Source: Brachybacterium sacelli (lineage in GTDB: Bacteria > Actinomycetota > Actinomycetes > Actinomycetales > Dermabacteraceae). Taken from it: a stretch of DNA of 64,000 nt. The translations under genes and the position numbers were made by a program. Below are positions 25,571 through 34,063 of this stretch, piece after piece. The stretch spans positions 2,294,001-2,358,000 of the forward strand of contig NZ_JAGIOD010000001.1 of the NCBI RefSeq assembly GCF_017876545.1, written 5' to 3'. The number at the start of each line of letters is the position of its first letter. Positions within the stretch are counted from its first letter, which is position 1. Below the pieces are notes generated by a model. It made no database searches. It had not been told where the DNA came from and saw only the letters and a list, made by a program, of their open reading frames with translations.

Positions 25571-26413
25571 ATGTTCCGGCGCGGGGGCCGGGTCCGGCCG
25601 GTCCGCCCGAGCGGCGTCGACATCGCACTGACGCACGCCCTGAAGGACCCGGTGACCAATGCGCTCGCGGGCGCCCGGCTGCGTGAGGTGGGCCGCAGTC
25701 CTGCCGTCTCCCAGGAGTTCTCCTATGCCGGGGACGAGAGGCTGCCCGGGGGGCTGTTGTGGCACGGGGTGAACCTCTCACCGCTGTCGGCGACCGCGGA
25801 GGCTCTGGAGGACTTCGGTTCTCACATGGCCGCCCGCCCCCGCCGCGCCAGCTCGGTGGTGGGGGAGCGCCGGGCGATCGAGACGTTCTGGGAATCGTTG
25901 GCGGAGACCTGGGGCAGGGACGTGCGCGAATACCGCTGGAGCCAGCCGCTGCTGGTGGCGGGCGCGGCCGGCCGGGCCGGGGCGTCCCGGCTGCGCCCCG
26001 CGATGCCGGAGGAGGCGGACCTGGTCTTCCCGGCAGCGGTCGCGATGTTCCGGGAGGAGGTCGGGGTCGACCCCCTGCAGGGCGACGGTGGACGGTCCTA
26101 CCGGAACCGGGTGAGGGACCTGATCCGGCACGGTCGCACCTACGTCGTGGTCGAGGACGACCGGGTGCTGTTCAAGGCCGACGTCGGCTCCCTGTTCGGC
26201 CCCGTCGCCCAGATCCACGGGGTGTGGGTGCGCCCGGACCACCGCGGTCAGGGCCTCGGCCGCACGGCCATGGCGGACCTGGTGGGGCAAGTGCGCCGGG
26301 ACCACGCCCCGCAGGTCACGCTCTACGTCAACGACTTCAACGAGCCCGCTCGGCGGGCCTACGCGGCCTCCGGCTTCCACCAGATCGGGGAGCTCTCGAC
26401 GATCCTGTTCTGA
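25571..26413 (+). CDS. GNAT-family acetyltransferase (Rv2867c-like, DUF4081)
   Basis: A 280-residue protein. The N-terminal half (LGARLREV-like region, then GLLWHGVNLSPL) fits the DUF4081 module seen in actinobacterial GNAT proteins next to ispG. The C-terminal half is a GNAT domain with the acetyl-CoA loop VWVRPDHRGQGLGRTAM and the later strand VTLYVNDFNEPARRAYAASGF. The substrate is unknown. Its conserved place in the rip-ispG-GNAT row supports orthology. Confidence 0.87.
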   Translation: MFRRGGRVRPVRPSGVDIALTHALKDPVTNALAGARLREVGRSPAVSQEFSYAGDERLPGGLLWHGVNLSPLSATAEALEDFGSHMAARPRRASSVVGERRAIETFWESLAETWGRDVREYRWSQPLLVAGAAGRAGASRLRPAMPEEADLVFPAAVAMFREEVGVDPLQGDGGRSYRNRVRDLIRHGRTYVVVEDDRVLFKADVGSLFGPVAQIHGVWVRPDHRGQGLGRTAMADLVGQVRRDHAPQVTLYVNDFNEPARRAYAASGFHQIGELSTILF

Positions 26414-26444
26414 GGTCCCGGCGGATCACGCCCCGGCGAGCGCC

Positions 26445-26450
26445 TACGAT
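26445..26450 (+). promoter_or_regulatory. -10 box TACGAT, leaderless arrangement
   Basis: TACGAT ends 6 bases before the ATG at 26457 of the P-loop protein; no Shine-Dalgarno sequence lies between. Confidence 0.45.
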
Positions 26451-26456
26451 GCCTCG

Positions 26457-27050
26457 ATGAGTTCTTCTGCGCACGAGGACCCGGGACCGGGGAACGCGAT
26501 GGCCCCGACGGTGTTTCTGCTCGTCGGACCGCCCGCCGTCGGCAAGCTGCGCCTCGCCCGGGAGCTGGAACGACGGATCGGGGCGATCGTCGTCGACAAC
26601 CATCTGGTGAACAACGCCGTGTTCGTCCCGATGGGGCTGGGTCGCGGCGGCGTCGCCCTCGCGGACACCGACGCGCTGCGGGCCCGCGTCCTCGACGTGG
26701 TGCTCGAGGCGACGCTGGCCGCCCCCGCGCCGCGGAGCCATGTGTTCACCAACTGGCTGCCCGAGGACCCGGAGAACGCCGCGCACGTCGAGCGGCTGCG
26801 GACGCTCGCCCGGCGCCGCGGCGCACGATTCGTACCGGTCTGGCTGACGGCGACCCCGGAGGCGCTGCTGCGCCGCGTCGACGCACCGGGTCGCGCCGAG
26901 CGCAGCAAGCTCACCGACCCGGCCATCCTCCGGGAGCTGCTGGAGGTGCCGGCGATGCCCGCGCCCGCGGACGCCCTCGGGCTCGACCTCACCACCCTCA
27001 CCCCGGACGGGGCCGTCACCCGGATCCTCGAGGCCGCGACCGCTGATTGA
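26457..27050 (+). CDS. P-loop NTPase / small-molecule kinase-like protein
   Basis: A 197-residue cytoplasmic protein with a phosphate-binding loop FLLVGPPAVGKLRLA near residue 20. The position after GK, normally Ser or Thr, is Leu, so magnesium coordination must differ from a classical Walker A. DNHLVNNAVF, HVFTNWLPED and a lid-like Arg region (LLRRVDAPGRAERSKL) resemble nucleoside- or shikimate-kinase-like proteins often annotated only as AAA family ATPase. The substrate is unknown. It is transcribed alone and convergent with the GH15-like gene. Confidence 0.75.
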   Translation: MSSSAHEDPGPGNAMAPTVFLLVGPPAVGKLRLARELERRIGAIVVDNHLVNNAVFVPMGLGRGGVALADTDALRARVLDVVLEATLAAPAPRSHVFTNWLPEDPENAAHVERLRTLARRRGARFVPVWLTATPEALLRRVDAPGRAERSKLTDPAILRELLEVPAMPAPADALGLDLTTLTPDGAVTRILEAATAD

Positions 27051-27068
27051 GGGGACTGTGCGCCCCGG

Positions 27069-28406
27069 TCAGCTCCCCGCCAGCGCGTCGAGCGCCAGCA
27101 GCACGTTCGCCGCCGTCCAGGCCAAGGGGGCGACGGCAGCGGGTCGCCCGTCGAACAGCACCTTCTCCGGTAGTGAGCCGGCTGCGGTGCGGTGCTGCGC
27201 GAGCCAGGTCAGCAGGTCCCCGGCCTCCGCCGGCCGCCCGGAGCGGGCGAGGGCGAGGGCGAGCAGGCTGGTCGACGGCGTCCAGCTGATCCCGTCGTCC
27301 TTCCAGGACGCGCCGGGGGCGATCCCGCCGGCCGGGCGTGCGAGCTCCTCGCGCAGGGAGAGCAGCTGAGCGGTCGGGACGATGCCGTGGCAGCCGGTGG
27401 CGTCGAGGAAGGCCAGGGCGGAGTCGGCGCCCCCGCCGCGCCGGTGGCGCTGGTAGCCGTGGGCCCCGAAGGTCCCCGTCAGCAGGGTGGTGAAGGAGTC
27501 GGCGGCACGCCGGGCGCGACCCTCGCCGGTGAGGTCCGCCCCCGCCCGCAGGCCTGCGAGCGTGGCCGCCATGATCCCGAGCGTCACGGACCGCTCGTGC
27601 ACCTCCCAGTAGTCGGGGGAGACCGGCGGCATCACCTCCCCGTCCCCGGTCGAGGCCAGCAGCACCCGCTGGGAGGTGCCGATCAGCGCCGCCAGACGGT
27701 CCGTGACCGCGACGCGACGGTCCTCGGGCAGCGTCCCCGCGACCTCCTGGACGGCCCAGAGCACCAGCCCGGTCCCGTCGAACTGGCGTGCGCGGTCATC
27801 CGGCGCGCGATCCGTGCCGGGCACATAGCGTGCCTCGTACCAGCCGTCCACGGCCTGCAGGGACTGCAGATGCGCGAGGATCTCCACCGCCCGGTCCGGG
27901 TGCCCGATGCGGGCGAGGGCCACCGCGGCGAACGCCGCGTCCCGCGGCCAGACGAAGCGCCAGTTGCGGCTCCAGCCGGCGACCGGAGCGGCCAGCTGAT
28001 CGGTGAGCACCCACAGGTCCGCCGGCGCCGAGCCGGCGAGATCGTGCAGCTCGGGCCGCTCGGGGTGAGCGGCGGCGAGCCGCTCCGACCACGCGGCGGT
28101 GCCGGTCAGGAACTGCTCGGCCCGCTCCCGGGCCGGCGCGTCCTCGGGGACCGCCGTGAGCAGCCGGGTCCCGGGGTCCAGGGAGGCCTTCGCGCCCTCG
28201 ACCCCGACCAGCTGCCTGGTCCCGGAGGCGTCGTAGGCGACCGACTGCGAGAACAGGGGGACGACGGTGCGGGGATCGACGGGGGGCGAGAGCACCCGCG
28301 TGAGCGTGCAGCCCCCCGCGCCGGCGGCACCGAGCACGGCCAGCGCTCCGGCGCCGCGCAGGACGCGACGGCGGGAGGGCGTCTCCCGGGCTGCTGGCCG
28401 GTGCAT
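27069..28406 (-). CDS. GH15-like Tat-exported lipoprotein
   Basis: A 445-residue exported protein. The N-terminus has a twin-arginine motif ([10 protein letters not shown]), a hydrophobic stretch and a lipobox AGGC near residue 33, so it should be exported folded and lipid-anchored. The rest has the (alpha/alpha)6 pattern of glycoside hydrolase family 15: [52 protein letters not shown] and a final [19 protein letters not shown]15 enzymes release glucose from starch or trehalose. Whether both catalytic glutamates are present is uncertain; the E in DYWEVHE is one candidate. Convergent with the P-loop gene. Confidence 0.8.
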   Translation of the reverse strand: MHRPAARETPSRRRVLRGAGALAVLGAAGAGGCTLTRVLSPPVDPRTVVPLFSQSVAYDASGTRQLVGVEGAKASLDPGTRLLTAVPEDAPARERAEQFLTGTAAWSERLAAAHPERPELHDLAGSAPADLWVLTDQLAAPVAGWSRNWRFVWPRDAAFAAVALARIGHPDRAVEILAHLQSLQAVDGWYEARYVPGTDRAPDDRARQFDGTGLVLWAVQEVAGTLPEDRRVAVTDRLAALIGTSQRVLLASTGDGEVMPPVSPDYWEVHERSVTLGIMAATLAGLRAGADLTGEGRARRAADSFTTLLTGTFGAHGYQRHRRGGGADSALAFLDATGCHGIVPTAQLLSLREELARPAGGIAPGASWKDDGISWTPSTSLLALALARSGRPAEAGDLLTWLAQHRTAAGSLPEKVLFDGRPAAVAPLAWTAANVLLALDALAGS

Positions 28407-28450
28407 CCCCCCAGGGTACTGCGGGGTGGGCGGCGTGCCCGGGGAGCTGG

Positions 28451-28765
28451 TCAGTCGCCGGCGGCGACCGCGCCGGCCTCGGCCGCGAGCTCGCTGATCC
28501 GTCGCGCCATCGCGAGGTCGCGCTCCGTGATCCCACCGACGTCATGGCTGGTGAGGGTGACGCCCACGGACCCGTAGCCGAGGGTCAGGTCGGGATGGTG
28601 GTTCGCCTCCTCGGCAGCCGCACCGATGCGCTCGACGAGGGCCAGGGTGGAGGCGAAGTCGTCCGTGCGGTAGCGGGCCACGAGCACGGGGGTCGACGGC
28701 GTGAAGTCGGCGAGGCCGGCCGCGGCGACCTCGGCAGGGGTGAGGGCAGTGGTGTTCTCGCTCAT
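28451..28765 (-). CDS. 4a-hydroxytetrahydrobiopterin dehydratase-like protein
   Basis: A 104-residue protein of the pterin-4a-carbinolamine dehydratase family. The active-site signature is visible as [20 protein letters not shown] followed by [19 protein letters not shown]. The family recycles pterin cofactor after aromatic hydroxylation, or acts as a molybdopterin-related or transcription coactivator protein. No hydroxylase gene is nearby, so the role here is open. It is divergent from proS, with its start about 100 bases from the proS ATG. Confidence 0.88.
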   Translation of the reverse strand: MSENTTALTPAEVAAAGLADFTPSTPVLVARYRTDDFASTLALVERIGAAAEEANHHPDLTLGYGSVGVTLTSHDVGGITERDLAMARRISELAAEAGAVAAGD

Positions 28766-28873
28766 GCGCGCCACGATGCCACCGGGGCGCGGCCGGCGGA
28801 AGGACGCGCACCGGACGGTTCGCCGATAGGATCCTCCGGAGACTTCCAGTCCACGAGGAGAGGCCGCCCCGCC

Positions 28874-30661
28874 ATGATCCGTTTGTCGTCGTCCTTCGTC
28901 CGCACCCTGCGGGAGGACCCGGCCGACGCCGAGGTCGCCAGCCATCGGCTGCTCGTGCGCGCCGGCTACATCCGTCGCAGCGCCCCCGGGGTGTACACCT
29001 GGCTGCCGCTCGGGTTGAAGGTGCTGCGCAAGGTCGAGCAGATCGTGCGTGAGGAGCAGGACCGCATCGGTGGTCAGGAGCTGGTCTTCTCCGCGCTGCA
29101 GCCGCGGGAGCCCTATGAGGCGACCGGGCGGTGGGAGGAGTACGGGCAGACGCTGTTCCGGCTGCAGGACCGCAAGCAGGCCGACTACCTGCTCGCCCCC
29201 ACCCACGAGGAGGTGTTCACCCTGACGGTGAAGGACCTCTTCCACTCCTACAAGGACCTGCCGACCATGCTGTACCAGGTCCAGACCAAGTTCCGCGACG
29301 AGGCGCGGCCCCGGGCGGGACTGCTGCGCACGCGCGAGTTCGTGATGAAGGACGCCTACTCCTTCGACATCGACGACGCGGGTCTGGACGTCTCCTACGA
29401 GAAGCAGCGCGGGGCCTATCAGCGCACCTTCGACCGGCTCGGACTGCCGACGGTGATCTGCCAGGCCGACGCCGGCGCCATGGGCGGCTCCCGCTCCGAG
29501 GAGTTCCTCCATCCGACCACCGTCGGCGAGGACACCTTCGTGGTCTCCGACGGCGGCTACGCCGCGAACGTCGAGGCCGTCACCACGCTCGGCCCCGCGC
29601 CGCTGGACGCCGCGGCGAGGGCCGCGCTGCCGCCCGCGCGCGACATCACCACCCCCGGGACCGGCACCATCGCGAGCCTCGTGGAGCACCTCAACGCCCA
29701 GGAGCCGCGCGAGGACGGGAGAGCCTGGGAGCGGTCCGACACGCTCAAGGCCCTCGTGTACATGCTCCATCACCCGGGCGGCTCGAGCCAGCCGCTGCTG
29801 GTGATGATCCCGGGGGACCGCGACGCCGATCCCAAGCGGCTCGAGGCGGCGCTCGCGCCGGCCACAGCGGTGCCCTTCACCGAGGCGGACTTCGCGGCCC
29901 ACCCCGTGCTCACCAAGGGGTTCATCGGACCGGTCGGACTGGGGGAGGATTCCCCCTCGGGCGTGAAGGTGCTGATCGACCCGCGCGCGGCCGAGGGGAC
30001 CCGCTGGGTCGTCGGCGCTCTGGCACCGGACGTGCACACCGTGGACGTGGTGCCCGGACGCGACTTCACCCCGGACGGCTACATCGAGGCCGCGGAGGTG
30101 CGCGACGGCGACCCCGCCCCGGACGGATCCGGCCCGCTGCGCCTGACCCGCGGCATGGAGATGGGGCACATCTTCCAGCTCGGACGCAAGTACGCCGAGG
30201 CGCTGGACCTGCGGGTCCTCGACGTGCACGGCAAGTCCGTCGTCGTGACGATGGGGTCCTACGGGATCGGGGTCACGCGGGCGGTGGCGGCGATCGCCGA
30301 GCTCCACCATGACGAGAAGGGCCTGGTGTGGCCGCGCCAGATCGCCCCGGCGCACGTGCACATCATGGCCACCGGCAAGGGGCAGGAGGTGTACGAGGAG
30401 GCCGAGCGGATCGGTGCCGAGCTCGAGGCCCGAGGCCTCGAGGTGCTCTACGATGACCGTCCGAAGGTCTCCCCGGGTGTGAAGTTCAAGGATGCCGAGC
30501 TGCTCGGCGTGCCCACCTCCGTGGTGGTCGGCAAAGGGCTGGCCACCGGGGTGGTCGAGGTCCGCGACCGCGCGAGCGGGTCCCTCGAGGAGGTCGCACC
30601 GACCGACGTGGTCGAGGCCGTCCTCGCGGCGGTCCGTTCCGGGAGCGACCACGGAGCCTGA
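28874..30661 (+). CDS. proS: Proline--tRNA ligase, bacterial type
   Basis: Prolyl-tRNA synthetase charges tRNA-Pro. The 595-residue class II enzyme shows the family opening [20 protein letters not shown], motif 2 [20 protein letters not shown] near residue 141, an insertion (editing) domain of about 180 residues, motif 3 around [18 protein letters not shown] and [14 protein letters not shown], and a C-terminal anticodon-binding domain ([20 protein letters not shown]). ATG 28874 follows GAGGAGAGG. TAGGAT near 28827 may be its -10. Confidence 0.97.
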   Translation: MIRLSSSFVRTLREDPADAEVASHRLLVRAGYIRRSAPGVYTWLPLGLKVLRKVEQIVREEQDRIGGQELVFSALQPREPYEATGRWEEYGQTLFRLQDRKQADYLLAPTHEEVFTLTVKDLFHSYKDLPTMLYQVQTKFRDEARPRAGLLRTREFVMKDAYSFDIDDAGLDVSYEKQRGAYQRTFDRLGLPTVICQADAGAMGGSRSEEFLHPTTVGEDTFVVSDGGYAANVEAVTTLGPAPLDAAARAALPPARDITTPGTGTIASLVEHLNAQEPREDGRAWERSDTLKALVYMLHHPGGSSQPLLVMIPGDRDADPKRLEAALAPATAVPFTEADFAAHPVLTKGFIGPVGLGEDSPSGVKVLIDPRAAEGTRWVVGALAPDVHTVDVVPGRDFTPDGYIEAAEVRDGDPAPDGSGPLRLTRGMEMGHIFQLGRKYAEALDLRVLDVHGKSVVVTMGSYGIGVTRAVAAIAELHHDEKGLVWPRQIAPAHVHIMATGKGQEVYEEAERIGAELEARGLEVLYDDRPKVSPGVKFKDAELLGVPTSVVVGKGLATGVVEVRDRASGSLEEVAPTDVVEAVLAAVRSGSDHGA

Positions 30662-30682
30662 CCCCCGTGGCCGGGCCGTCGC

Positions 30683-31780
30683 TCAGCCGCCGTCGCTGAC
30701 CGGGCCCTCCTCGGCCTCCAGGCTCGGCAGCGGCCGCATCTCCTCGACGCGACCCACCAGCACCTCCGCCTCCTGCATCGCCGCGAGGATGGGCAGGGGG
30801 CGGCGGGCGAAGGGAGCCGCCCCCACCAGGGCGACATGGTCGACCAGCAGCTCGCGGGCCAGCAGCGCGGGCAGAGAGTCGGCCGTCTGCTGGTCGAGCT
30901 CGCCGCCCGGCAGCGCGTAGACCGCCTGCCGCGCCACGACCGGGGCACCGTCCTCCTCGGCGATCCCGCCCAGGGTCTCGGCCCGCCGGCGATGGCGATC
31001 GCTGAGGGTCAGGTGCTCCTCGCGCTCCGCGCCGCCCGTGCGGGCGGCGAGCACCTCGTGGACGTACCCTGCATACCACTCCTGCTGCTGGGCCCGCTCG
31101 ATCGTGGAGTGGTAGTCCACCTCGGCGCCGATCGACGGGGGATCCGTCTCGGGCACCTCGCGGCTCGGCGTGATCTCCTCGGCGTTGCGGAGGGAGGGCA
31201 CCTCACCGGCCTGCGCCGCCCGCTGCAGGCCGTGCACGCTCCAGGCGGTCCGGGCGCCGATCGCGGCCACCGGCCGGGCGAGGGACCCGGAGACCTGCCG
31301 GGCGGCGTCGGCGGCGGTCTCCCGCAGCTCGACGAGGACGGCGACCAGTCCCGCCGCGTCCTGCGGCGAGTCCGGGGGAGCGGGCGAGGACGGCACCGCG
31401 GGATCCGTGGCCTTCTGCTGCTCCTGCTCGTGCTGAGCCCCGGTCAGCAGCGCGGTGCGCTGGACGGGCAGGGCCGACGCGAGGTCCTCGAGCACCGTCG
31501 CCAGCGCGGGGTCCGTCTCGCCGGTGCCGCCCGTCGCCTCCGCCAGCGCGTCACGCCCGGCGACGGCCCGGTCGAGCAGCGCCAGCAGATCGGTCCGGAA
31601 GAGGTCGTCGATCCCCGGGGGCGGGGGCGTGTACCGCTCCGGCCCGCCGAGGCGGATCGTCCCGCAGCCGGACAGCACGGCGGGCAGGGCGAGCGCGCCG
31701 ACGGCGCCCGAGGCCAGCAGCCGGCGTCGGGTCGGTCGACGGGCTGAAGGGAACCTGCGAGACGGGCGATCGGGACGCAT
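30683..31780 (-). CDS. DUF4439 ferritin-like Tat lipoprotein
   Basis: A 365-residue exported protein. The start is chosen at the ATG before RPDRPSRRFPSARR; a GTG lies one codon earlier. A twin-arginine motif (TRRRLLASGAVGALALP) and a lipobox LSGC near residue 38 mark it as a Tat-exported lipoprotein. A middle region with Ala/Pro linkers is followed by a ferritin-like helical domain: DYHSTIERAQQQEWYAGYVH, RREEHLTLSDRH-like segment, and AALLARELLVDHVA-like helix. DUF4439 proteins next to rimP are conserved in actinobacteria; their function is unknown and metal binding is only suggested by the fold. Confidence 0.82.
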   Translation of the reverse strand: MRPDRPSRRFPSARRPTRRRLLASGAVGALALPAVLSGCGTIRLGGPERYTPPPPGIDDLFRTDLLALLDRAVAGRDALAEATGGTGETDPALATVLEDLASALPVQRTALLTGAQHEQEQQKATDPAVPSSPAPPDSPQDAAGLVAVLVELRETAADAARQVSGSLARPVAAIGARTAWSVHGLQRAAQAGEVPSLRNAEEITPSREVPETDPPSIGAEVDYHSTIERAQQQEWYAGYVHEVLAARTGGAEREEHLTLSDRHRRRAETLGGIAEEDGAPVVARQAVYALPGGELDQQTADSLPALLARELLVDHVALVGAAPFARRPLPILAAMQEAEVLVGRVEEMRPLPSLEAEEGPVSDGG

Positions 31781-31910
31781 CACAGGAGGATTCTCGCATC
31801 GGGACCTCCCGGGGAGGCACCGGGGCTTCGCGGCCACTATCCTGGGAGCACACCGAGGCATCGCCCCCGGTGTGCACAGGCATCCATACGCAGGAGGAGG
31901 TGAGCGAGCG

Positions 31911-32501
31911 ATGAGCGACCTCGACGGTCCCGAGGACCACACCGCCCTGCGGGAGGCCGCGGCCGGGATCCTGGCGCCCCATGACCTCGTGCTCGAGGAG
32001 ATCGTGGTGGCGGGCCCCCGGACGCGCCCGGAGGTGAGACTGATCGTGGACCTCCCCGAGGACCGCCTGGGCAGCGCCGATCTCGACACCGTCACCACCG
32101 CCTCGCGGGAGCTGGGCGCGCTGATCGACGCCGACGACTCCCTGCTCGGGCCCGATCCCGTCGTCTTCGAGGTCACCACCCCCGGTGTGGAGCGCGAGCT
32201 CACCGCCGCCCGGCACTTCCGTCGCTCCCGGGGCCGCCTGCTGACCCTGCGCGTCGCCGAGGGCACGCAGTACCGCGCACGCCTGCTCGGCGTCACCGCC
32301 GGCGACGTGCTGCTGCTGCGCCAGGAGCCGGGACGGGACGATCGCGGCCGTCCGCGCCGTCTGCCCGCAGGCACCGCCGAGCACCTCGAGATCCCGCGTG
32401 CCGAGGTCGACTCGGCCCGGGTGGAGATCGAGTTCGACCCGCCCGACGACCTCGCGCAGCTGATCGCTGACGCCGACCACACCGCATCGAAGGAGAGCTG
32501 A
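31911..32501 (+). CDS. rimP: Ribosome maturation factor RimP
   Basis: RimP is needed for assembly of the 30S subunit. The 196-residue protein has an N-terminal domain ([26 protein letters not shown], and [18 protein letters not shown]) and a C-terminal SH3-like barrel ([19 protein letters not shown]). AGGAGGAGG lies about 10 bases before the ATG; TATCCT near 31839 could be the -10. First gene of the rimP-nusA-ylxR-infB row. Confidence 0.95.
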   Translation: MSDLDGPEDHTALREAAAGILAPHDLVLEEIVVAGPRTRPEVRLIVDLPEDRLGSADLDTVTTASRELGALIDADDSLLGPDPVVFEVTTPGVERELTAARHFRRSRGRLLTLRVAEGTQYRARLLGVTAGDVLLLRQEPGRDDRGRPRRLPAGTAEHLEIPRAEVDSARVEIEFDPPDDLAQLIADADHTASKES

Positions 32502-32502
32502 G

Positions 32503-33495
32503 ATGGACATCGACATGGGTGCCCTGCGGGCCCTCGAGCGCGAGCGGGACATCCGCCTGCCCGTCCTGCTGGACGCGATCCGCTCGGCTCTGCACGCCGC
32601 CTACCTGCACACCGATCATCCCGTGAGGGACTCTGAGGTGCTGATCGACGAGTCCACCGGCGAGGTCGCGGTGCTCGCCCGGGAGCGTGACGGGGAGGGC
32701 AACGTCCTCGAGCAGTGGGACGACACCCCCGAGAACTTCGGGCGCGTGGCCGCCTCCACGGCGCGCCAGGTGATCTTCCAACGCATCCGCGACCTCGAGG
32801 ACGACGCGGTGCTCGGCGAGTACGCCGACCGGGCCGACGACATCGTCTCCGGCATCATCCAGCAGGGCCGTGATCCGCGCATGGTGCTCGTCGATCTCGG
32901 CGAGGTCGAGGCCGTGCTGCCGCCTCACGAGCGGGTGCCGGGGGAGGACTACTCCCACGGTCGCCGGCTGCGTGCCTACGTCACCGAGGCGCGTCGCGGC
33001 CCGAAGGGCCCTCAGATCACGCTCTCGCGCTCGCATCCGAACCTGGTGCGCCGCCTGTTCGCCCTCGAGGTGCCGGAGGTCGCCGACGGCACCGTGGAGA
33101 TCGCGGGCCTGGCCCGCGAGGCCGGGCATCGCACCAAGATGGCCGTGCACGCGACCGTGCCCGGGGTCAACGCGAAGGGCTCGTGCATCGGCCCGATGGG
33201 CGCGCGCGTGCGCTCCGTGATGAACGAGCTGGCCGGGGAGAAGATCGACATCGTCGACTTCGACGAAGATCCCGCGACCTACGTCGCCAATGCGCTCTCG
33301 CCCTCGAAGGTCTCCAGCGTGACGGTGATCGACGAGGCGGGCCGTGCGGTCCGTGCGATCGTCCCCGAGGGGCAGTTCTCGCTCGCGATCGGCAAGGACG
33401 GGCAGAACGCCCGCCTCGCCGCGAAGCTCACGGGATGGAAGATCGACATCCGCCCCGAGGGCGATCCGACCGCAGGCACGGTGGTCGAAGCCTGA
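32503..33495 (+). CDS. nusA: Transcription termination/antitermination protein NusA
   Basis: NusA binds RNA polymerase and nascent RNA and controls pausing, termination and antitermination. The 330-residue protein has the N-terminal polymerase-binding domain, the S1 domain ([20 protein letters not shown]) and two KH domains ([18 protein letters not shown] and [18 protein letters not shown]). It lacks the C-terminal acidic repeats of E. coli NusA, normal for actinobacteria. It starts one base after the rimP stop. Confidence 0.96.
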   Translation: MDIDMGALRALERERDIRLPVLLDAIRSALHAAYLHTDHPVRDSEVLIDESTGEVAVLARERDGEGNVLEQWDDTPENFGRVAASTARQVIFQRIRDLEDDAVLGEYADRADDIVSGIIQQGRDPRMVLVDLGEVEAVLPPHERVPGEDYSHGRRLRAYVTEARRGPKGPQITLSRSHPNLVRRLFALEVPEVADGTVEIAGLAREAGHRTKMAVHATVPGVNAKGSCIGPMGARVRSVMNELAGEKIDIVDFDEDPATYVANALSPSKVSSVTVIDEAGRAVRAIVPEGQFSLAIGKDGQNARLAAKLTGWKIDIRPEGDPTAGTVVEA

Positions 33496-33661
33496 TCGAT
33501 CAGGCGGTCGGGTCGAGCCTGAGGTGTGGCTCATACCTCCCGGGTGACGGCGGGTCGCAGCGGGTCCGCTACACTGGGGAGGCTGTTCGCCGAGGTGTCG
33601 TGCAGACCGTCCGCGGTCCTGCACCCGCCACGGCGGAGGTGCTCGGAACGGAGGTGGAGGC

Positions 33662-33967
33662 GTGGTCACCCACTCGTCCCCCTCCCGTCCCGAACGCACG
33701 TGCGTGGGCTGTCGTCAGGTGGCCCCGCGCGATCAGCTGGTGCGTCTGGTCCGGGAGTCCGCTCCCGGCGGCGCTGCCCCGCGGGTCCGTCCCGATCCCA
33801 CCGGATCGGCCGCCGGCCGCGGTGCGTGGCTCCACCCCGACACGTCATGTCTCGACCTCGCCCTGCGGCGGGGCGGCTTCGCCCGGTCCTTCCGCGGTGC
33901 GGTCGACACCGGGCCGCTGGCCCGGGAGCTCGAGAGCCCCGATTTCACCCGAACGTGGAACAGGTAG
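33662..33967 (+). CDS. YlxR/RnpM family RNA-binding protein
   Basis: A 101-residue basic protein with the YlxR signature ERTCVGCRQVAPRDQLVRLV and GRGAWLHPDTSCLDLAL. Homologues bind RNA and, in some Firmicutes, modulate RNase P; the gene sits between nusA and infB in almost all bacteria that carry it. The GTG start follows GGAGGTGGAGG. TACACT near 33570 may be a local -10. Confidence 0.9.
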   Translation: MVTHSSPSRPERTCVGCRQVAPRDQLVRLVRESAPGGAAPRVRPDPTGSAAGRGAWLHPDTSCLDLALRRGGFARSFRGAVDTGPLARELESPDFTRTWNR

Positions 33968-34063
33968 AAGAACCCATGGACATCCGATGAGTACTCACCC
34001 ATGAGCACCCTCAGGAACTAATGGTCCGCGCCCTCTTGTCGGCCGGACCGAGACAGGAGAAAA

